From NCBI GenBank assembly GCA_028285265.1, contig JANQPX010000065.1, forward strand, positions 124,001 through 188,000: a stretch of DNA of 64,000 nucleotides, written 5' to 3'. Positions 1-8,867 of the stretch are shown one piece after another. The position numbers and the translations under genes are program-made. The notes beneath the pieces were generated by a model. It saw nothing but the letters and a program-made list of their open reading frames with translations. It made no database searches and had not been told where the DNA came from. This stretch comes from Geminicoccaceae bacterium (GTDB lineage: Bacteria; Pseudomonadota; Alphaproteobacteria; Geminicoccales; Geminicoccaceae). Positions within the stretch are counted from its first letter, which is position 1; each line of letters begins with the position of its first letter.

Positions 1-1208
1 TCGGTATAGGCTTCGATGATACGATCATCTTCATAATGCTCGGCTCGGTGAGGATCGAAGTAACCCTCGGGATCACTGACAGATCGCGTTGATTGCTCAG
101 GGCTGCTTGCAAAGAGAGCGAAGAGATAAGCGATTTCAGGTTCCAGGCTTTGTTTGGTAACAACATAATCCCAACCCCAATTGAAGTAGGGCGTTACCAA
201 TTTTTCACCATCGACGATTCCGCCAGGCGGGTTGCTAAACGCAAGTTTTCCACGAAGCCTGGATGTCGGGCCATTTAGGTGCTTTTGGGTGCCTCCCCAA
301 CCGATGTTGCAGTAGATATCACCCCTTGCGTAAGCCTGCCAATTCTCAAACAGTCCGGCGGTTGGGGCCTTGGGGTAGAGTGATTGCGACGCCGTGACGA
401 GCTCTTCGAGTGCGGTAACCCCGGCCTCACCGTCGATCATGGGGCTCATGTCGTCGTTGAAAGGCCAATACCCTTTCGCGTGAAAGCGAATCCACCATTC
501 CCAAACGACATAGGAAGCCGTTCGGAAAAGTGCTCCTCCAAATTGGCCTTTGTCGGGTTCGTGAAAAAATGCCATCTGCTGATCGAGTTCTTGCCAAGTC
601 TCGGGAATGCCCAGGGCATACCCGAATCGATCAGCATATCGACGTTGATTGTCCGCGTCGTCGAGCCAGGGCTTATTGTAAAACATTAGATACGCGTCGC
701 CATCGGTTTGGTAACCGTAAATCCGCCCATCATAACTATCACCGATCGCGTAGAGCGACGTCTCCCTGAGTTCCTTGGGCTCGTAGCGTCTAACAAGCTC
801 ACTTAGGTCCTTTAAGACCCCAGCTTCAGCCAATTCGGGGATACCGAAGGTTGCCGGCAGCGCCAAATCATAGCTATTGGAGGCGGCCATATGGTCCAGC
901 ATGAGTTTGGTGTTAATGTCGTCGACAGCAGTGATGATGGTCTCGATGGTGATGCCGGTCATCTCTTCAAAGGCTGATACGACGGGCTGGACGTTTCCCT
1001 GCGAGCCGTTGGGGATGAGCAAGCGGAGCCCCACCTGTCGCTCCATTGCGAGGTTGCGTGCCTGTTCCGCCGACATGCGATCGAGGTTGGCCATCGGGAG
1101 CTTTGCATGCGCCAATAGCGGACAGGAGGCTGAGCCTAAAACTGCACCGACAGTACTCTGAAGGAATTGTCGGCGATCTAAGCCTGGGATACGCGCGCCT
1201 CTGATCAT
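1..1208 (-). CDS. Tat-exported extracellular solute-binding protein, family 1 (3' part cut by window edge)
   Basis: Reading the minus strand from the ATG at 1206-1208 gives an open frame of about 402 codons that is still open at base 1. The N-terminus has a twin-arginine signal (DRRQFLQS) followed by a short hydrophobic stretch ending near LLAHA. The mature part has the look of polyamine/sugar-type binding proteins: an early lobe with FEEMTGITIET, a middle GYQTDGDAYLMFYNK segment and a later NIGWGGTQKHL segment. Such proteins capture a solute in the periplasm for an ABC importer, and the permease genes would lie left of the window. It is divergent from the kinase at 1313, with about 100 bp between them. 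The ligand cannot be read from the sequence. Family call is good; substrate unknown. Confidence 0.85.
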   Translation of the reverse strand, partial: MIRGARIPGLDRRQFLQSTVGAVLGSASCPLLAHAKLPMANLDRMSAEQARNLAMERQVGLRLLIPNGSQGNVQPVVSAFEEMTGITIETIITAVDDINTKLMLDHMAASNSYDLALPATFGIPELAEAGVLKDLSELVRRYEPKELRETSLYAIGDSYDGRIYGYQTDGDAYLMFYNKPWLDDADNQRRYADRFGYALGIPETWQELDQQMAFFHEPDKGQFGGALFRTASYVVWEWWIRFHAKGYWPFNDDMSPMIDGEAGVTALEELVTASQSLYPKAPTAGLFENWQAYARGDIYCNIGWGGTQKHLNGPTSRLRGKLAFSNPPGGIVDGEKLVTPYFNWGWDYVVTKQSLEPEIAYLFALFASSPEQSTRSVSDPEGYFDPHRAEHYEDDRIIEAYT

Positions 1209-1312
1209 TCGTCGACCCCGATCCTTCCACAGAAAGCATTGATCTTATAACGTCATTATCTATAGGTAATAACTTGCCTTTAGCGAGAGAGCTATGCGGG
1301 TAGGGGTCTTGG

Positions 1313-3307
1313 TTGTCAATGTTCCAAAGTTCAAGCATCAAACGTCTTCGCTTCGCCTTTCTTGTGATGGTGGGCTTGACGCTTCTCGGTCTGGTGGCTG
1401 GCTCCATCACGTTTGCTTTTAACTATCGAACTCAGCAACGTTTTTTGACCGACACCACACCGTTCCTGGTGAATGTCGAGGAGGTTTCGAGAGCATCGGT
1501 TCGCTTTACGTCAACGATTGATGAACTTCGGGCAGTCGAGACATTGGAGCGTCTTGACCGCGTCTTAGTCGACCATCGTGTCGAGCTCGATGCTCTCAAG
1601 GCTGGAATCCTAAGGTTGCTTGAACAAAAATCTGATTTCCAATCTGCGGCTGACCTCGAAGATCTTGTCCAACACCTAGCAGCGCTTGAGACTCCCTACG
1701 GCAATGCCTTGCGCGTTCGCATCGATGCCAGCAATCGACTAGATCAATTACAGCGGGCCGTCAGCTCGGAAGTAAGACGGTTGCTCGATCAATTGAGCCC
1801 TCATTTGCTTGATGCATCGCTTGAAATGATCGACCTGATTCAATCGGACCAACGTGAGCACGATGCACGCCTCGAAAAACTGAATAGAACATGGAATGAA
1901 GTTCGGCTTCTTACTGAGATCAGCTCTGCTGCCGAGACGTTTCTTCAGGCGAACTTCGTGAGCCAGCTTGAATGGCAGGAAGCACCGACAACCTTAAGAG
2001 AGGCAATTGCACCTGAGTTGCGCCAATTAACACAACTTGCACTCAAGCTTGAGAATGCAGAGCAGCGAGAATTGCTTGCAACATCACTTATCGCATTCAA
2101 CGATAAGTCTCTAGCCAGTAGCGGCATTGCAGATCAGTCACGGCGACTTGCAGATGCGATCTCGAAGCTTGAAAAACTCAGTGAAAGCCAAATTGGGCTG
2201 GTCACTGAAATGACCGAGATCGTCAATGATGTCGTTACAAACGCGCGCCGTGATTTCTTCAAAGCGGCAGAGAGCACCCAGCAGCAAAGCCTCATCGCCG
2301 TAACAGCCTTAGCGATACTCTTGATTACCGCTCTTGTTTGTGTGGTCTGGATCGGCTGGCGTATCATCAATCGTGATATCGCCCAGCGCCTCGAACGCCT
2401 CGCCATGTCGACGGTCTCACTCGCAGACGGTGATTTGGACGTTCAGATAGACCAATCCGGCAAAGATGAGCTCGCTAGCATGGCAAGGGCGGTCGAGACG
2501 TTTCGCCAGAATGCGCGAGCCTTGCGTCGTTCCCAAGACGAGCTTTTGGCCTATGCACAGGAGTTGGAACGGAGCAATGCTGAGTTAGATGACTTCGCCT
2601 ACGTCGCCTCGCATGATTTGAAGGAACCGCTCCGTGCAGCCCAAAACCACGCAAGTTTTCTGATCGAGGACTATGACGATCGGCTCGACGAAGATGGACA
2701 ACATCGCTTGCGTCGACTTATGGAGCTCAACCAGCGCATGGAAAAGCTGATCGCCGATCTCTTTTATTTCTCGCGACTGGGTCGCGGCGGAGAAGCGTTT
2801 GAGACGCTAGACGTCAATGCCCTTATTAGCCGCATTAAAGCCGATTTGGCTGAGCGAATTCAAAGGACCAACACAATGATCGCTGTGGCCGACAGCCTTC
2901 CTAAGGTCCAAGGCATAGAAACCCATCTCATGGTGCTCTTTCGAAACCTCATCAGCAACGGCATAAAATATAATGAGGCTGACGCAAAGCTCATCGAAAT
3001 CGGCCCATTGCCTTCGCCGCCGAACGGAGCAAGTAAGGGGATGATCACCTTTTTTGTTCGGGATAATGGTATCGGTATCGAGGATGAGTTCAAAGATGAA
3101 ATCTTCCGAATATTCAAACGATTGAATAGTGAAAAGGCGTATGGCGAGGGAACAGGTGCGGGCTTGAGCTTCGTCAAAAAGATTGTCGAGCGACAGGGCG
3201 GTAAAATCTGGTTCGAGTCGACGCCTGGGGAGGGTACGACCTTCATCTTCACACTTCCGGCAGCAAAAGACCGAGCCAATTCAAATGAACATCTCATAGC
3301 GGCCTAG
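1313..3307 (+). CDS. Membrane sensor histidine kinase with HAMP domain
   Basis: 664 residues. One membrane segment lies at about residues 15-40 and a second at about 322-348, with a mostly helical periplasmic sensor region of about 280 residues between them. A HAMP linker follows (about 350-405), then a short coiled coil, then HisKA with the phospho-acceptor His434 in ASHDLKEPLR, then the ATPase domain with an N-box (about 543-556), DNGIGIED (about 584) and GEGTGAGLSFV (about 610). The SHDLKEPLR version is typical of phytochrome-like and other kinases that often lack a neighbouring regulator, and no response regulator is seen here. The chosen start is TTG with TAGGGG six bases upstream; an ATG two codons later (1319) is an alternative. 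The signal sensed is unknown. Divergence from the binding protein at 1208 hints at, but does not prove, a link. Confidence 0.9.
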   Translation: MSMFQSSSIKRLRFAFLVMVGLTLLGLVAGSITFAFNYRTQQRFLTDTTPFLVNVEEVSRASVRFTSTIDELRAVETLERLDRVLVDHRVELDALKAGILRLLEQKSDFQSAADLEDLVQHLAALETPYGNALRVRIDASNRLDQLQRAVSSEVRRLLDQLSPHLLDASLEMIDLIQSDQREHDARLEKLNRTWNEVRLLTEISSAAETFLQANFVSQLEWQEAPTTLREAIAPELRQLTQLALKLENAEQRELLATSLIAFNDKSLASSGIADQSRRLADAISKLEKLSESQIGLVTEMTEIVNDVVTNARRDFFKAAESTQQQSLIAVTALAILLITALVCVVWIGWRIINRDIAQRLERLAMSTVSLADGDLDVQIDQSGKDELASMARAVETFRQNARALRRSQDELLAYAQELERSNAELDDFAYVASHDLKEPLRAAQNHASFLIEDYDDRLDEDGQHRLRRLMELNQRMEKLIADLFYFSRLGRGGEAFETLDVNALISRIKADLAERIQRTNTMIAVADSLPKVQGIETHLMVLFRNLISNGIKYNEADAKLIEIGPLPSPPNGASKGMITFFVRDNGIGIEDEFKDEIFRIFKRLNSEKAYGEGTGAGLSFVKKIVERQGGKIWFESTPGEGTTFIFTLPAAKDRANSNEHLIAA

Positions 3308-3668
3308 CAGCATTAGAGGCCGACCTTCAAACGAACCGCAAGTCTTGACACCGGCACCGACGCATTACTTGGCGTTGACGATGCCCTGCTGCTTAACGGC
3401 GACCAGTCACAACCTTGGCAATCCAAATTGCTGCCATTGAGATAGATCAGGGCGAACGTCTTCAAATCGCCATGAAAGTCAACACGCTTCTTTGGTATCT
3501 CATATTTCTTAAAGGGCCTCTTACCCCGTTCTATTAGCGACGCGTCCGACTTATCCATATCTTCAACACTGTCCAAACAATGAGCATCAAATCCTATTAA
3601 AAGACGCCGCAAAAGCTATCGACTCAGATCGTATATCAGCGGCATCGGCTCCAACCAAAGAGGCAACA
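3308..3668. other. 361-bp intergenic region
   Basis: No convincing gene. A 99-codon minus-strand frame (3313-3612) exists, but its C-terminal half is a low-complexity Ser/Arg/Val string typical of non-coding frames, and no ribosome-binding site precedes it. The 3' end of this stretch must carry the promoter of the PhoX-like gene. No clear terminator hairpin was found behind the kinase. Confidence 0.5.
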
Positions 3669-5657
3669 ATGGACCACCAAGATGAGCGCTCACTGCAGCA
3701 GCGCCGTGAGGATTCGGAAAACATCGGCAATAACCGTTCCACCAACCCAACCATGGGCGACGTCATTGCAGCACGGTTTAACCGCCGCGATGTGATGCGC
3801 GGTTCGCTTGCCGTTGCGACCATCACGGCAACGATGGGACCACTTGCCCTTGCTTCAGCAAGAAAGGCTGTGGCGGCAACACCAAACTTCGGATTTAGCG
3901 AACTCGAAGCGGGTGTCGATGAGACCCACCACGTTGCCGATGGCTACAGCGCCAACGTTCTGATTCGCTGGGGTGATCCCGTGGTCAAAGGGGCACCTGA
4001 ATTCGATCCGTTGAACCAGACAGCCGAGGCGCAAGCACAGCAGTTTGGTTACAATAATGACTTCATCGGTTTCATCCCCATCGACGGTGCAGATGATCAC
4101 GCGTTTCTTTGCGTGAACCACGAATACACTAACGAAGAGATCATGTTCCCAGGCATGGAAGGCCGACAGGATAGGCAAGGCTTTTCCAAGATCACGCCTG
4201 AGCTGATCAACGTCGAGATGGCAGCCCATGGCGGTTCGGTCTTGGAGATCAAGAAGGTCGATGGTGCCTGGCAGGTCGTGAAGGACAGTGATCTCAATCG
4301 TCGCATTACGGCGGAGACCGACATGGAGATCACCGGCCCTGCCGCCGGTCATGATCGCCTTAAAACATCTGCCGACACGACTGGCACCAAAGTGCTCGGC
4401 ATGATCAACAACTGTGCTGGTGGTACAACGCCTTGGGGGACTTGGCTCGCGGCCGAGGAGAATTTCCATGGTTACTTCTGGAGTGAGATCGATGACGAAG
4501 GGAAAGCGATCCTCCCCGAAGATCACCCCGAATTCGTCAACTATGATCGCTACGGCGTGCCAGGTGGCTGGTACAACTGGGGTACGGCCCATGACCGCTT
4601 CGACATCACCAAGGAGCCGAATGAGCCCAACCGCTTCGGTTATATGGTCGAAATCGATCCCGCCGATCCGACGTCGACACCGAAGAAGCGCACGGCCCTT
4701 GGCCGCTTCAAGCATGAAGGTGGCGAGACCATCCTCAACAAAGATGGCCGGGTCGTCGTCTATATGGGAGACGATCAGCGCTTCGACTACATCTATCGCT
4801 TTGTAACCGCGGGCAGCTACAATCCTGACGACCGTAGCGCCAATATGGACCTTCTTGATGAAGGCACACTTTCGGTGGCGCGTTATAACGACGATGGAAC
4901 CATGGACTGGCTGCCGCTTATCCATGGCGAAGGTCCGCTTACTGCAGAGAATGGCTTTGAGAGCCAGGCCGATGTCGTGATCGAAACCCGTCGCGCGGCC
5001 GATCTGCTTGGTGCCACCAAGATGGACCGTCCGGAAGACGTGCAGCCGAGCCCGGTCGGTGGCAAGGTCTACGCGATGCTGACCAACAATACGCGGCGCA
5101 AGGCCGGCGATGAGAATATCGCCAACCCGCGCGCCGAAAACGCATTCGGTCATATCATTGAGATGACCGCACCAGATGAAGATCACGCAGCTGATCAGTT
5201 CAGCTGGGAGATTCTGGTCCAGTGCGGTGATCCGTCGGTCGCCAAGGTCGGCGCCGTTTGGAATCCTGCCACCAGCAAAGATGGTTGGTTCGGCATGCCC
5301 GACAACTGCGCGCTGGACAGCGAGGGGCGTCTTTGGATTGCGACGGACGGCAATGCGCTCGATAAGACGGGCCGAGCGGACGGTGTCTGGGCGTTGGAAA
5401 CTGACGGCGATGCCCGTGGGACATCCAAGCACTTTTTCCGCGTACCGGTCGGCGCTGAGCTTTGCGGTCCGGTTTTCGATACCACGGACGAGACCATGTT
5501 TGTTGCCGTCCAGCATCCCGGTGAAGAGGATCTGGAGGGTAACGGCGCGACCTTTGAGAATCCGGGCACCCGCTGGCCGGACTTTGACGAGGCCTTGCCG
5601 GTTCGTCCCTCGGTCGTCGTGATCACCAAGGACGGTGGCGGCACGATCGGCACGTAA
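3669..5657 (+). CDS. Tat-exported PhoX-like phosphatase family protein (DUF839)
   Basis: 662 residues. The N-terminus has a 35-residue leader followed by a Tat motif NRRDVMRGSL and a hydrophobic region ending near ASARKAVA, so the protein is exported folded. The family signature TTPWGTWLAAEENFHGYF lies around residue 255, after CAGG; this is the segment that in PhoX alkaline phosphatases helps build the calcium/iron site. Conserved FKHEGGE and GDD segments follow. PhoX proteins release phosphate from organic esters in the periplasm; DUF839 also contains members of unknown activity, so phosphatase activity is inferred. The start is supported by GAGG six bases upstream. No Pho-box could be identified with confidence, and the gene appears monocistronic, ending in a hairpin at 5708. 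A 611-codon antisense frame is a codon-bias shadow. Confidence 0.88.
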   Translation: MDHQDERSLQQRREDSENIGNNRSTNPTMGDVIAARFNRRDVMRGSLAVATITATMGPLALASARKAVAATPNFGFSELEAGVDETHHVADGYSANVLIRWGDPVVKGAPEFDPLNQTAEAQAQQFGYNNDFIGFIPIDGADDHAFLCVNHEYTNEEIMFPGMEGRQDRQGFSKITPELINVEMAAHGGSVLEIKKVDGAWQVVKDSDLNRRITAETDMEITGPAAGHDRLKTSADTTGTKVLGMINNCAGGTTPWGTWLAAEENFHGYFWSEIDDEGKAILPEDHPEFVNYDRYGVPGGWYNWGTAHDRFDITKEPNEPNRFGYMVEIDPADPTSTPKKRTALGRFKHEGGETILNKDGRVVVYMGDDQRFDYIYRFVTAGSYNPDDRSANMDLLDEGTLSVARYNDDGTMDWLPLIHGEGPLTAENGFESQADVVIETRRAADLLGATKMDRPEDVQPSPVGGKVYAMLTNNTRRKAGDENIANPRAENAFGHIIEMTAPDEDHAADQFSWEILVQCGDPSVAKVGAVWNPATSKDGWFGMPDNCALDSEGRLWIATDGNALDKTGRADGVWALETDGDARGTSKHFFRVPVGAELCGPVFDTTDETMFVAVQHPGEEDLEGNGATFENPGTRWPDFDEALPVRPSVVVITKDGGGTIGT

Positions 5658-5707
5658 CACAAAGTCAGGATTGACCATGCCAGACGCCAAAGATGTGTCT
5701 GGCCGTT

Positions 5708-5737
5708 GGAGACGGCTCGTCTATACGGGCCGTCTCC
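5708..5737 (+). terminator. Hairpin terminator behind the PhoX-like gene
   Basis: GGAGACGG (5708-5715) pairs perfectly with CCGTCTCC (5730-5737) across a 14-base loop, followed by a weak T-rich tail (TTGATTT). It sits 50 bp after the stop codon and before the convergent gene ending at 5785. Confidence 0.65.
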
Positions 5738-5784
5738 TTGATTTGTGGTGACGCAAAGCGTTGACCGCTTGTGGCGTCATTACG

Positions 5785-7083
5785 TCAAACGCTGAGGGTA
5801 AGCGCCAAGGGAAGAGGTCGATCATATTGAGCTGGTCGATCGATGAGTCCGTGATAGATGTCCGTTGGCGTGATCAGGGCACCACCGGCTGTACCAAAAA
5901 CCTGGACTGAGCCACCCCCATCGAGATGAAGCGCTTCCCTTGCTCCCTGTTCGATCATCAATTGGCTTAGATCGTGGAGTGTCGCCCCTTTCGCTTGATC
6001 GGCATCTACAAGGAGGGATGATGTTCCTTCGACGGCACAAAAGAAGAGCGAACCGTCCGACGTAAGACCGGCTGCGAGTCGGGCAGCTCGAGTTTCGTCC
6101 CAATCCGCAGGCCAGCCAAAGGGCGAAAGGGCGCACATGTCCGGTAGGCCTTTATGGGCGACCATGGACTCCGCTTGAAAGACATTGTCGGTGCGCCGGG
6201 TGGTTTGACCTTCTCGAACAATCTGCGGACCCGTTTGCACCGCTTCGATTGGCTGGCCCGCCAATCCGTAGGTAAGTGGCCCGGCATTCGCCATGTCTTT
6301 GGCGTACGTCGCATCGGCAAACCTAATGACGCAGCCGGCGCGAGGGATCGGCATGCCGCCACCTCGCTTACCAGCAAGGGCATGGCGACCGAGATAAGCA
6401 ACATCGAAACAGTCTTTCTCGACCGGGCTCAAACCTCCAACCGAACCGTAAAATAGAGAAAAGGCAAGGGGGGCGCCACCCTCCGCATCAGGCCGGCCGA
6501 ATGGATGGGCCCGAACATCTGTGCCGTCAGGCAACTCGATTTTGCAATCGGCAAAGGCGATGCGACCGAAGCGATAGCCGTTCTCGCCTTTGATGAGACA
6601 GGTACGGCTCAGCTGGGGTGGCGTTTCGATGATACCGGCATGGGCGACCAAACCGATGGGATCGCCATAGGCGTCCCATGGCGCGGCCAATTCCTCTGTC
6701 GAGAACAGAAAGTAGTTGACGTTCAAGCTGAGAGCATCGTGTGGAAGATCGGCGCTTGCTAGGCGAAAGAGATGCAAGGGGGCGGCAGCGATGGCAGCGG
6801 TTGCGACGGCCCGTTTTGCTCGTTCGGCAAAAACCGTGACCTCCCCGACGTGATCAATCTCAAGGGTTTCAGGAGTAGCGAGACGCATGCTTGCTGGAAC
6901 GACTGGAGTTAGCTGGCTTTTCAGCATGGCCTCACCAAGCCGCTGCGCCGTCGAACTCTCAAAAGGTGTAGCTCGTTGCAAAAACAGCGGCTGCACGGCG
7001 AAATCTTTGGCGTTGATCCGAAGGATTGTCGCTGGTTTTCCCGAAGCCAGTACCGTGGTGGATTTTTGAATGACGTCGGTCAT
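5785..7083 (-). CDS. Phosphodiester glycosidase (NAGPA-like) family protein
   Basis: 432 residues starting at the ATG at 7081-7083, which overlaps the stop of the upstream permease by four bases (ATGA). Longer frames starting inside the permease are ignored. The C-terminal half fits the NAGPA/phosphodiester-glycosidase domain: a long stretch ending with a helix (LHDLSQLMIEQGAREALHL) followed by the invariant LDGGGS motif at about residue 380. The family cleaves sugar phosphodiesters, as in the mammalian uncovering enzyme, or acts on bacterial envelope glycans; activity here is not shown. No clear signal peptide is seen, so it may be cytoplasmic. It is the last gene of a sugar ABC operon and probably processes the imported compound. 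Domain call is moderately strong; substrate unknown. Confidence 0.72.
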   Translation of the reverse strand: MTDVIQKSTTVLASGKPATILRINAKDFAVQPLFLQRATPFESSTAQRLGEAMLKSQLTPVVPASMRLATPETLEIDHVGEVTVFAERAKRAVATAAIAAAPLHLFRLASADLPHDALSLNVNYFLFSTEELAAPWDAYGDPIGLVAHAGIIETPPQLSRTCLIKGENGYRFGRIAFADCKIELPDGTDVRAHPFGRPDAEGGAPLAFSLFYGSVGGLSPVEKDCFDVAYLGRHALAGKRGGGMPIPRAGCVIRFADATYAKDMANAGPLTYGLAGQPIEAVQTGPQIVREGQTTRRTDNVFQAESMVAHKGLPDMCALSPFGWPADWDETRAARLAAGLTSDGSLFFCAVEGTSSLLVDADQAKGATLHDLSQLMIEQGAREALHLDGGGSVQVFGTAGGALITPTDIYHGLIDRPAQYDRPLPLALTLSV

Positions 7084-7916
7084 TTGGTGCCACCACCCAC
7101 GAAGCCTTGGAGGACATAGCGTTGCGCGATCATGTAGATCAGCGCCAGCGGAAGAATCGAGATGACGGAGGCCGCCATCAATTGGTGCCACGAAGCTTCA
7201 TATTGAGTGAAGAAGGTCATCAGACCCAAGGGAACAGTGAAAAGGCTCTGCGTGTTCAAGAACAGCAGAGGTCTGAGTAGCTCGTCCCAATTATTGATGA
7301 AGGCGATGACGAAAACCGAGATCAAAGCAGGTCGCGCCAGGGGTAGGTAGACATACCAAAAGATCTGAAACGGGTTGGCACCGTCTAATCGGGCAGCCTC
7401 TGCATAGGTGTCAGGGAGGCTTCCGAAGTACTCGCGAAGCATGAACGTGCCAAAGGCCCCCACCAGAAAAGACGGCACGATCAGGGGCAGCCAAGTGTCA
7501 ATCCAGCCGAGATGGCGCATCAGGAGATATTCGGGAATGACGGTAACCTCTGTCGGAACAAAGGCCGTGGCCAGGACAATGGCGAAGAGCGTGTTTTTAC
7601 CAGGAAGCGTCATCTTGGCGAAGGCGTAACCAGCGAGCGCGCATGTCATCACCTGCCCAATCGCCGCCATAAACGAGATAAAGAAGGAATTTCGGAAATA
7701 GACGAAGAAATCCCGCTTGGTCCAGACGTCGACGTAATTCTTGAAAGGCTCGTCAGTAAAGAGCTGGCTTGGTTTGAATTCAGGGGGCAACCGGAACAGA
7801 TCAGCCTGCTGCTTAAAACTGCTGAGCAGCATCCAAAAGAAGGGAAACAGTGCAAACACGGCGTACACGGTGAGAACGAGATAGAGTGCCCATAAGAGCC
7901 CGGATCGACTACTCAT
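7080..7916 (-). CDS. Carbohydrate ABC transporter permease (MalG-type, CUT1)
   Basis: 278 residues with about six membrane helices. The cytoplasmic EAA loop reads EAARLDGANPFQIFWYVYLP near residue 190, the contact site for the ATPase. The N-terminus (LVLTVYAVFALFPFFWML) and the proline-rich start of the periplasmic loop are typical of the second CUT1 permease. It overlaps the upstream permease by eight bases and the downstream glycosidase-like gene by four, so the four genes form a tightly coupled operon. No ATPase is encoded with it. Confidence 0.92.
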   Translation of the reverse strand: MSSRSGLLWALYLVLTVYAVFALFPFFWMLLSSFKQQADLFRLPPEFKPSQLFTDEPFKNYVDVWTKRDFFVYFRNSFFISFMAAIGQVMTCALAGYAFAKMTLPGKNTLFAIVLATAFVPTEVTVIPEYLLMRHLGWIDTWLPLIVPSFLVGAFGTFMLREYFGSLPDTYAEAARLDGANPFQIFWYVYLPLARPALISVFVIAFINNWDELLRPLLFLNTQSLFTVPLGLMTFFTQYEASWHQLMAASVISILPLALIYMIAQRYVLQGFVGGGTK

Positions 7917-8790
7917 GGACCCACCTCTTACGGAAGTAAAAATTGATCAGCGTCAGTAGACCAAGAGCGACACAAAGGATGTAGGAGAGGGCTGCGGCGA
8001 AACCCATGTCGAAATTGACGAAGGCGCGCAGATAGATCGCAAATGCCAGCGTTGTCGTAGACCCGTTTGGCCCTCCTTGGGTTAGCGCATAGGTGATATC
8101 GAAGGTCTGGGTGGATCGGATAAGGGCGATAATGAGGACGAAGAACAGCGATCGCGACAATAGCGGCAGCGTAATGAGACGAAACTGCTGCCACGTCGTC
8201 GCTCCATCCATCTTTGCGGCGTCATAATACTCAGGATCGATGGTCTGAAGGCCGGCGAGAAGAAGGAGCATATAGAAGCCGCAATCGCGCCAAATGGAGA
8301 CGATGGCGATCGCCGGTAGCGCATAGCTCGGATCAGCAAGCCACGCCGGATTCGCGTCAATGCCGACCCAATCAAATGCGTTGTTGAGGAGTCCGAACTT
8401 GGTGGAAAAGATCCAACGCCAGGTGAGCGTAATCGCGACTGTCGAGGTAATGAAGGGGAGAAAAAAAGCGCCGCGAAAAAACGCCATGCTGCGATGGGCC
8501 TGGTTCAGCGTAACGGCAAGTAAAAGGGCCAGCAGGATCACACCAGGCACATACATGATCGTGAACCAGGCGGTCGTTGCGAAGACGCGTAAGGTTGTCG
8601 GCGATGTGAAGATATTGACGTAGTTATCGAAGCCGACAAAGCGCGGCTTGTCGAAGATCTGCCATTCCGTAAAGGAGAGGCCGAATGACCAGACGATCGG
8701 CACGAGGCGAAAGATCAAGAGGCCAATGATCGTTGGCAGCAAAAATGCCAACGCCCAAAGATGCGCTGATTTGATCGTCGACCGCTCCAT
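7909..8790 (-). CDS. Carbohydrate ABC transporter permease (MalF/UgpA-type, CUT1)
   Basis: 293 residues, six predicted membrane helices. The EAA loop variant YYDAAKMDGATTWQQFRLIT lies near residue 190, followed by LPLL and the conserved TQGGPNGST segment found in first-position CUT1 permeases. The ATG at 8788-8790 has no strong ribosome-binding site, consistent with reduced expression relative to the binding protein. It pairs with the 7080-7916 permease to form the membrane channel. Confidence 0.92.
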   Translation of the reverse strand: MERSTIKSAHLWALAFLLPTIIGLLIFRLVPIVWSFGLSFTEWQIFDKPRFVGFDNYVNIFTSPTTLRVFATTAWFTIMYVPGVILLALLLAVTLNQAHRSMAFFRGAFFLPFITSTVAITLTWRWIFSTKFGLLNNAFDWVGIDANPAWLADPSYALPAIAIVSIWRDCGFYMLLLLAGLQTIDPEYYDAAKMDGATTWQQFRLITLPLLSRSLFFVLIIALIRSTQTFDITYALTQGGPNGSTTTLAFAIYLRAFVNFDMGFAAALSYILCVALGLLTLINFYFRKRWVHE

Positions 8791-8806
8791 CAGGATAGCT
8801 GGCTCA

Positions 8807-8855
8807 TCGGCTCGGGAGCTTGGGAATCATCGTCTTTCAAACGCTCCCGAGCCGA
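8807..8855. repeat. 13-bp perfect inverted repeat between binding-protein and permease genes
   Basis: TCGGCTCGGGAGC (8807-8819) is exactly complementary to GCTCCCGAGCCGA (8843-8855) with 23 bases between. It sits in the 77-bp gap between the binding-protein stop (8868) and the permease start (8790). Such stems are known in ABC operons to terminate part of the transcripts or protect the upstream message, so that binding protein is made in excess. There is no long U tract, so RNA stabilisation or partial termination is more likely than full termination. The role is inferred. Confidence 0.7.
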
Positions 8856-8867
8856 CACCTTTAGCAG

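Noticed and set aside
3313..3612. 99-codon minus-strand frame in an intergenic gap
   Set aside because: No ribosome-binding site and a low-complexity second half; not enough to call a gene.
3855..5690. 611-codon minus-strand open frame
   Set aside because: It lies wholly antisense to the PhoX-like gene, which has a Tat signal and family motifs; the antisense frame has no recognisable domain.
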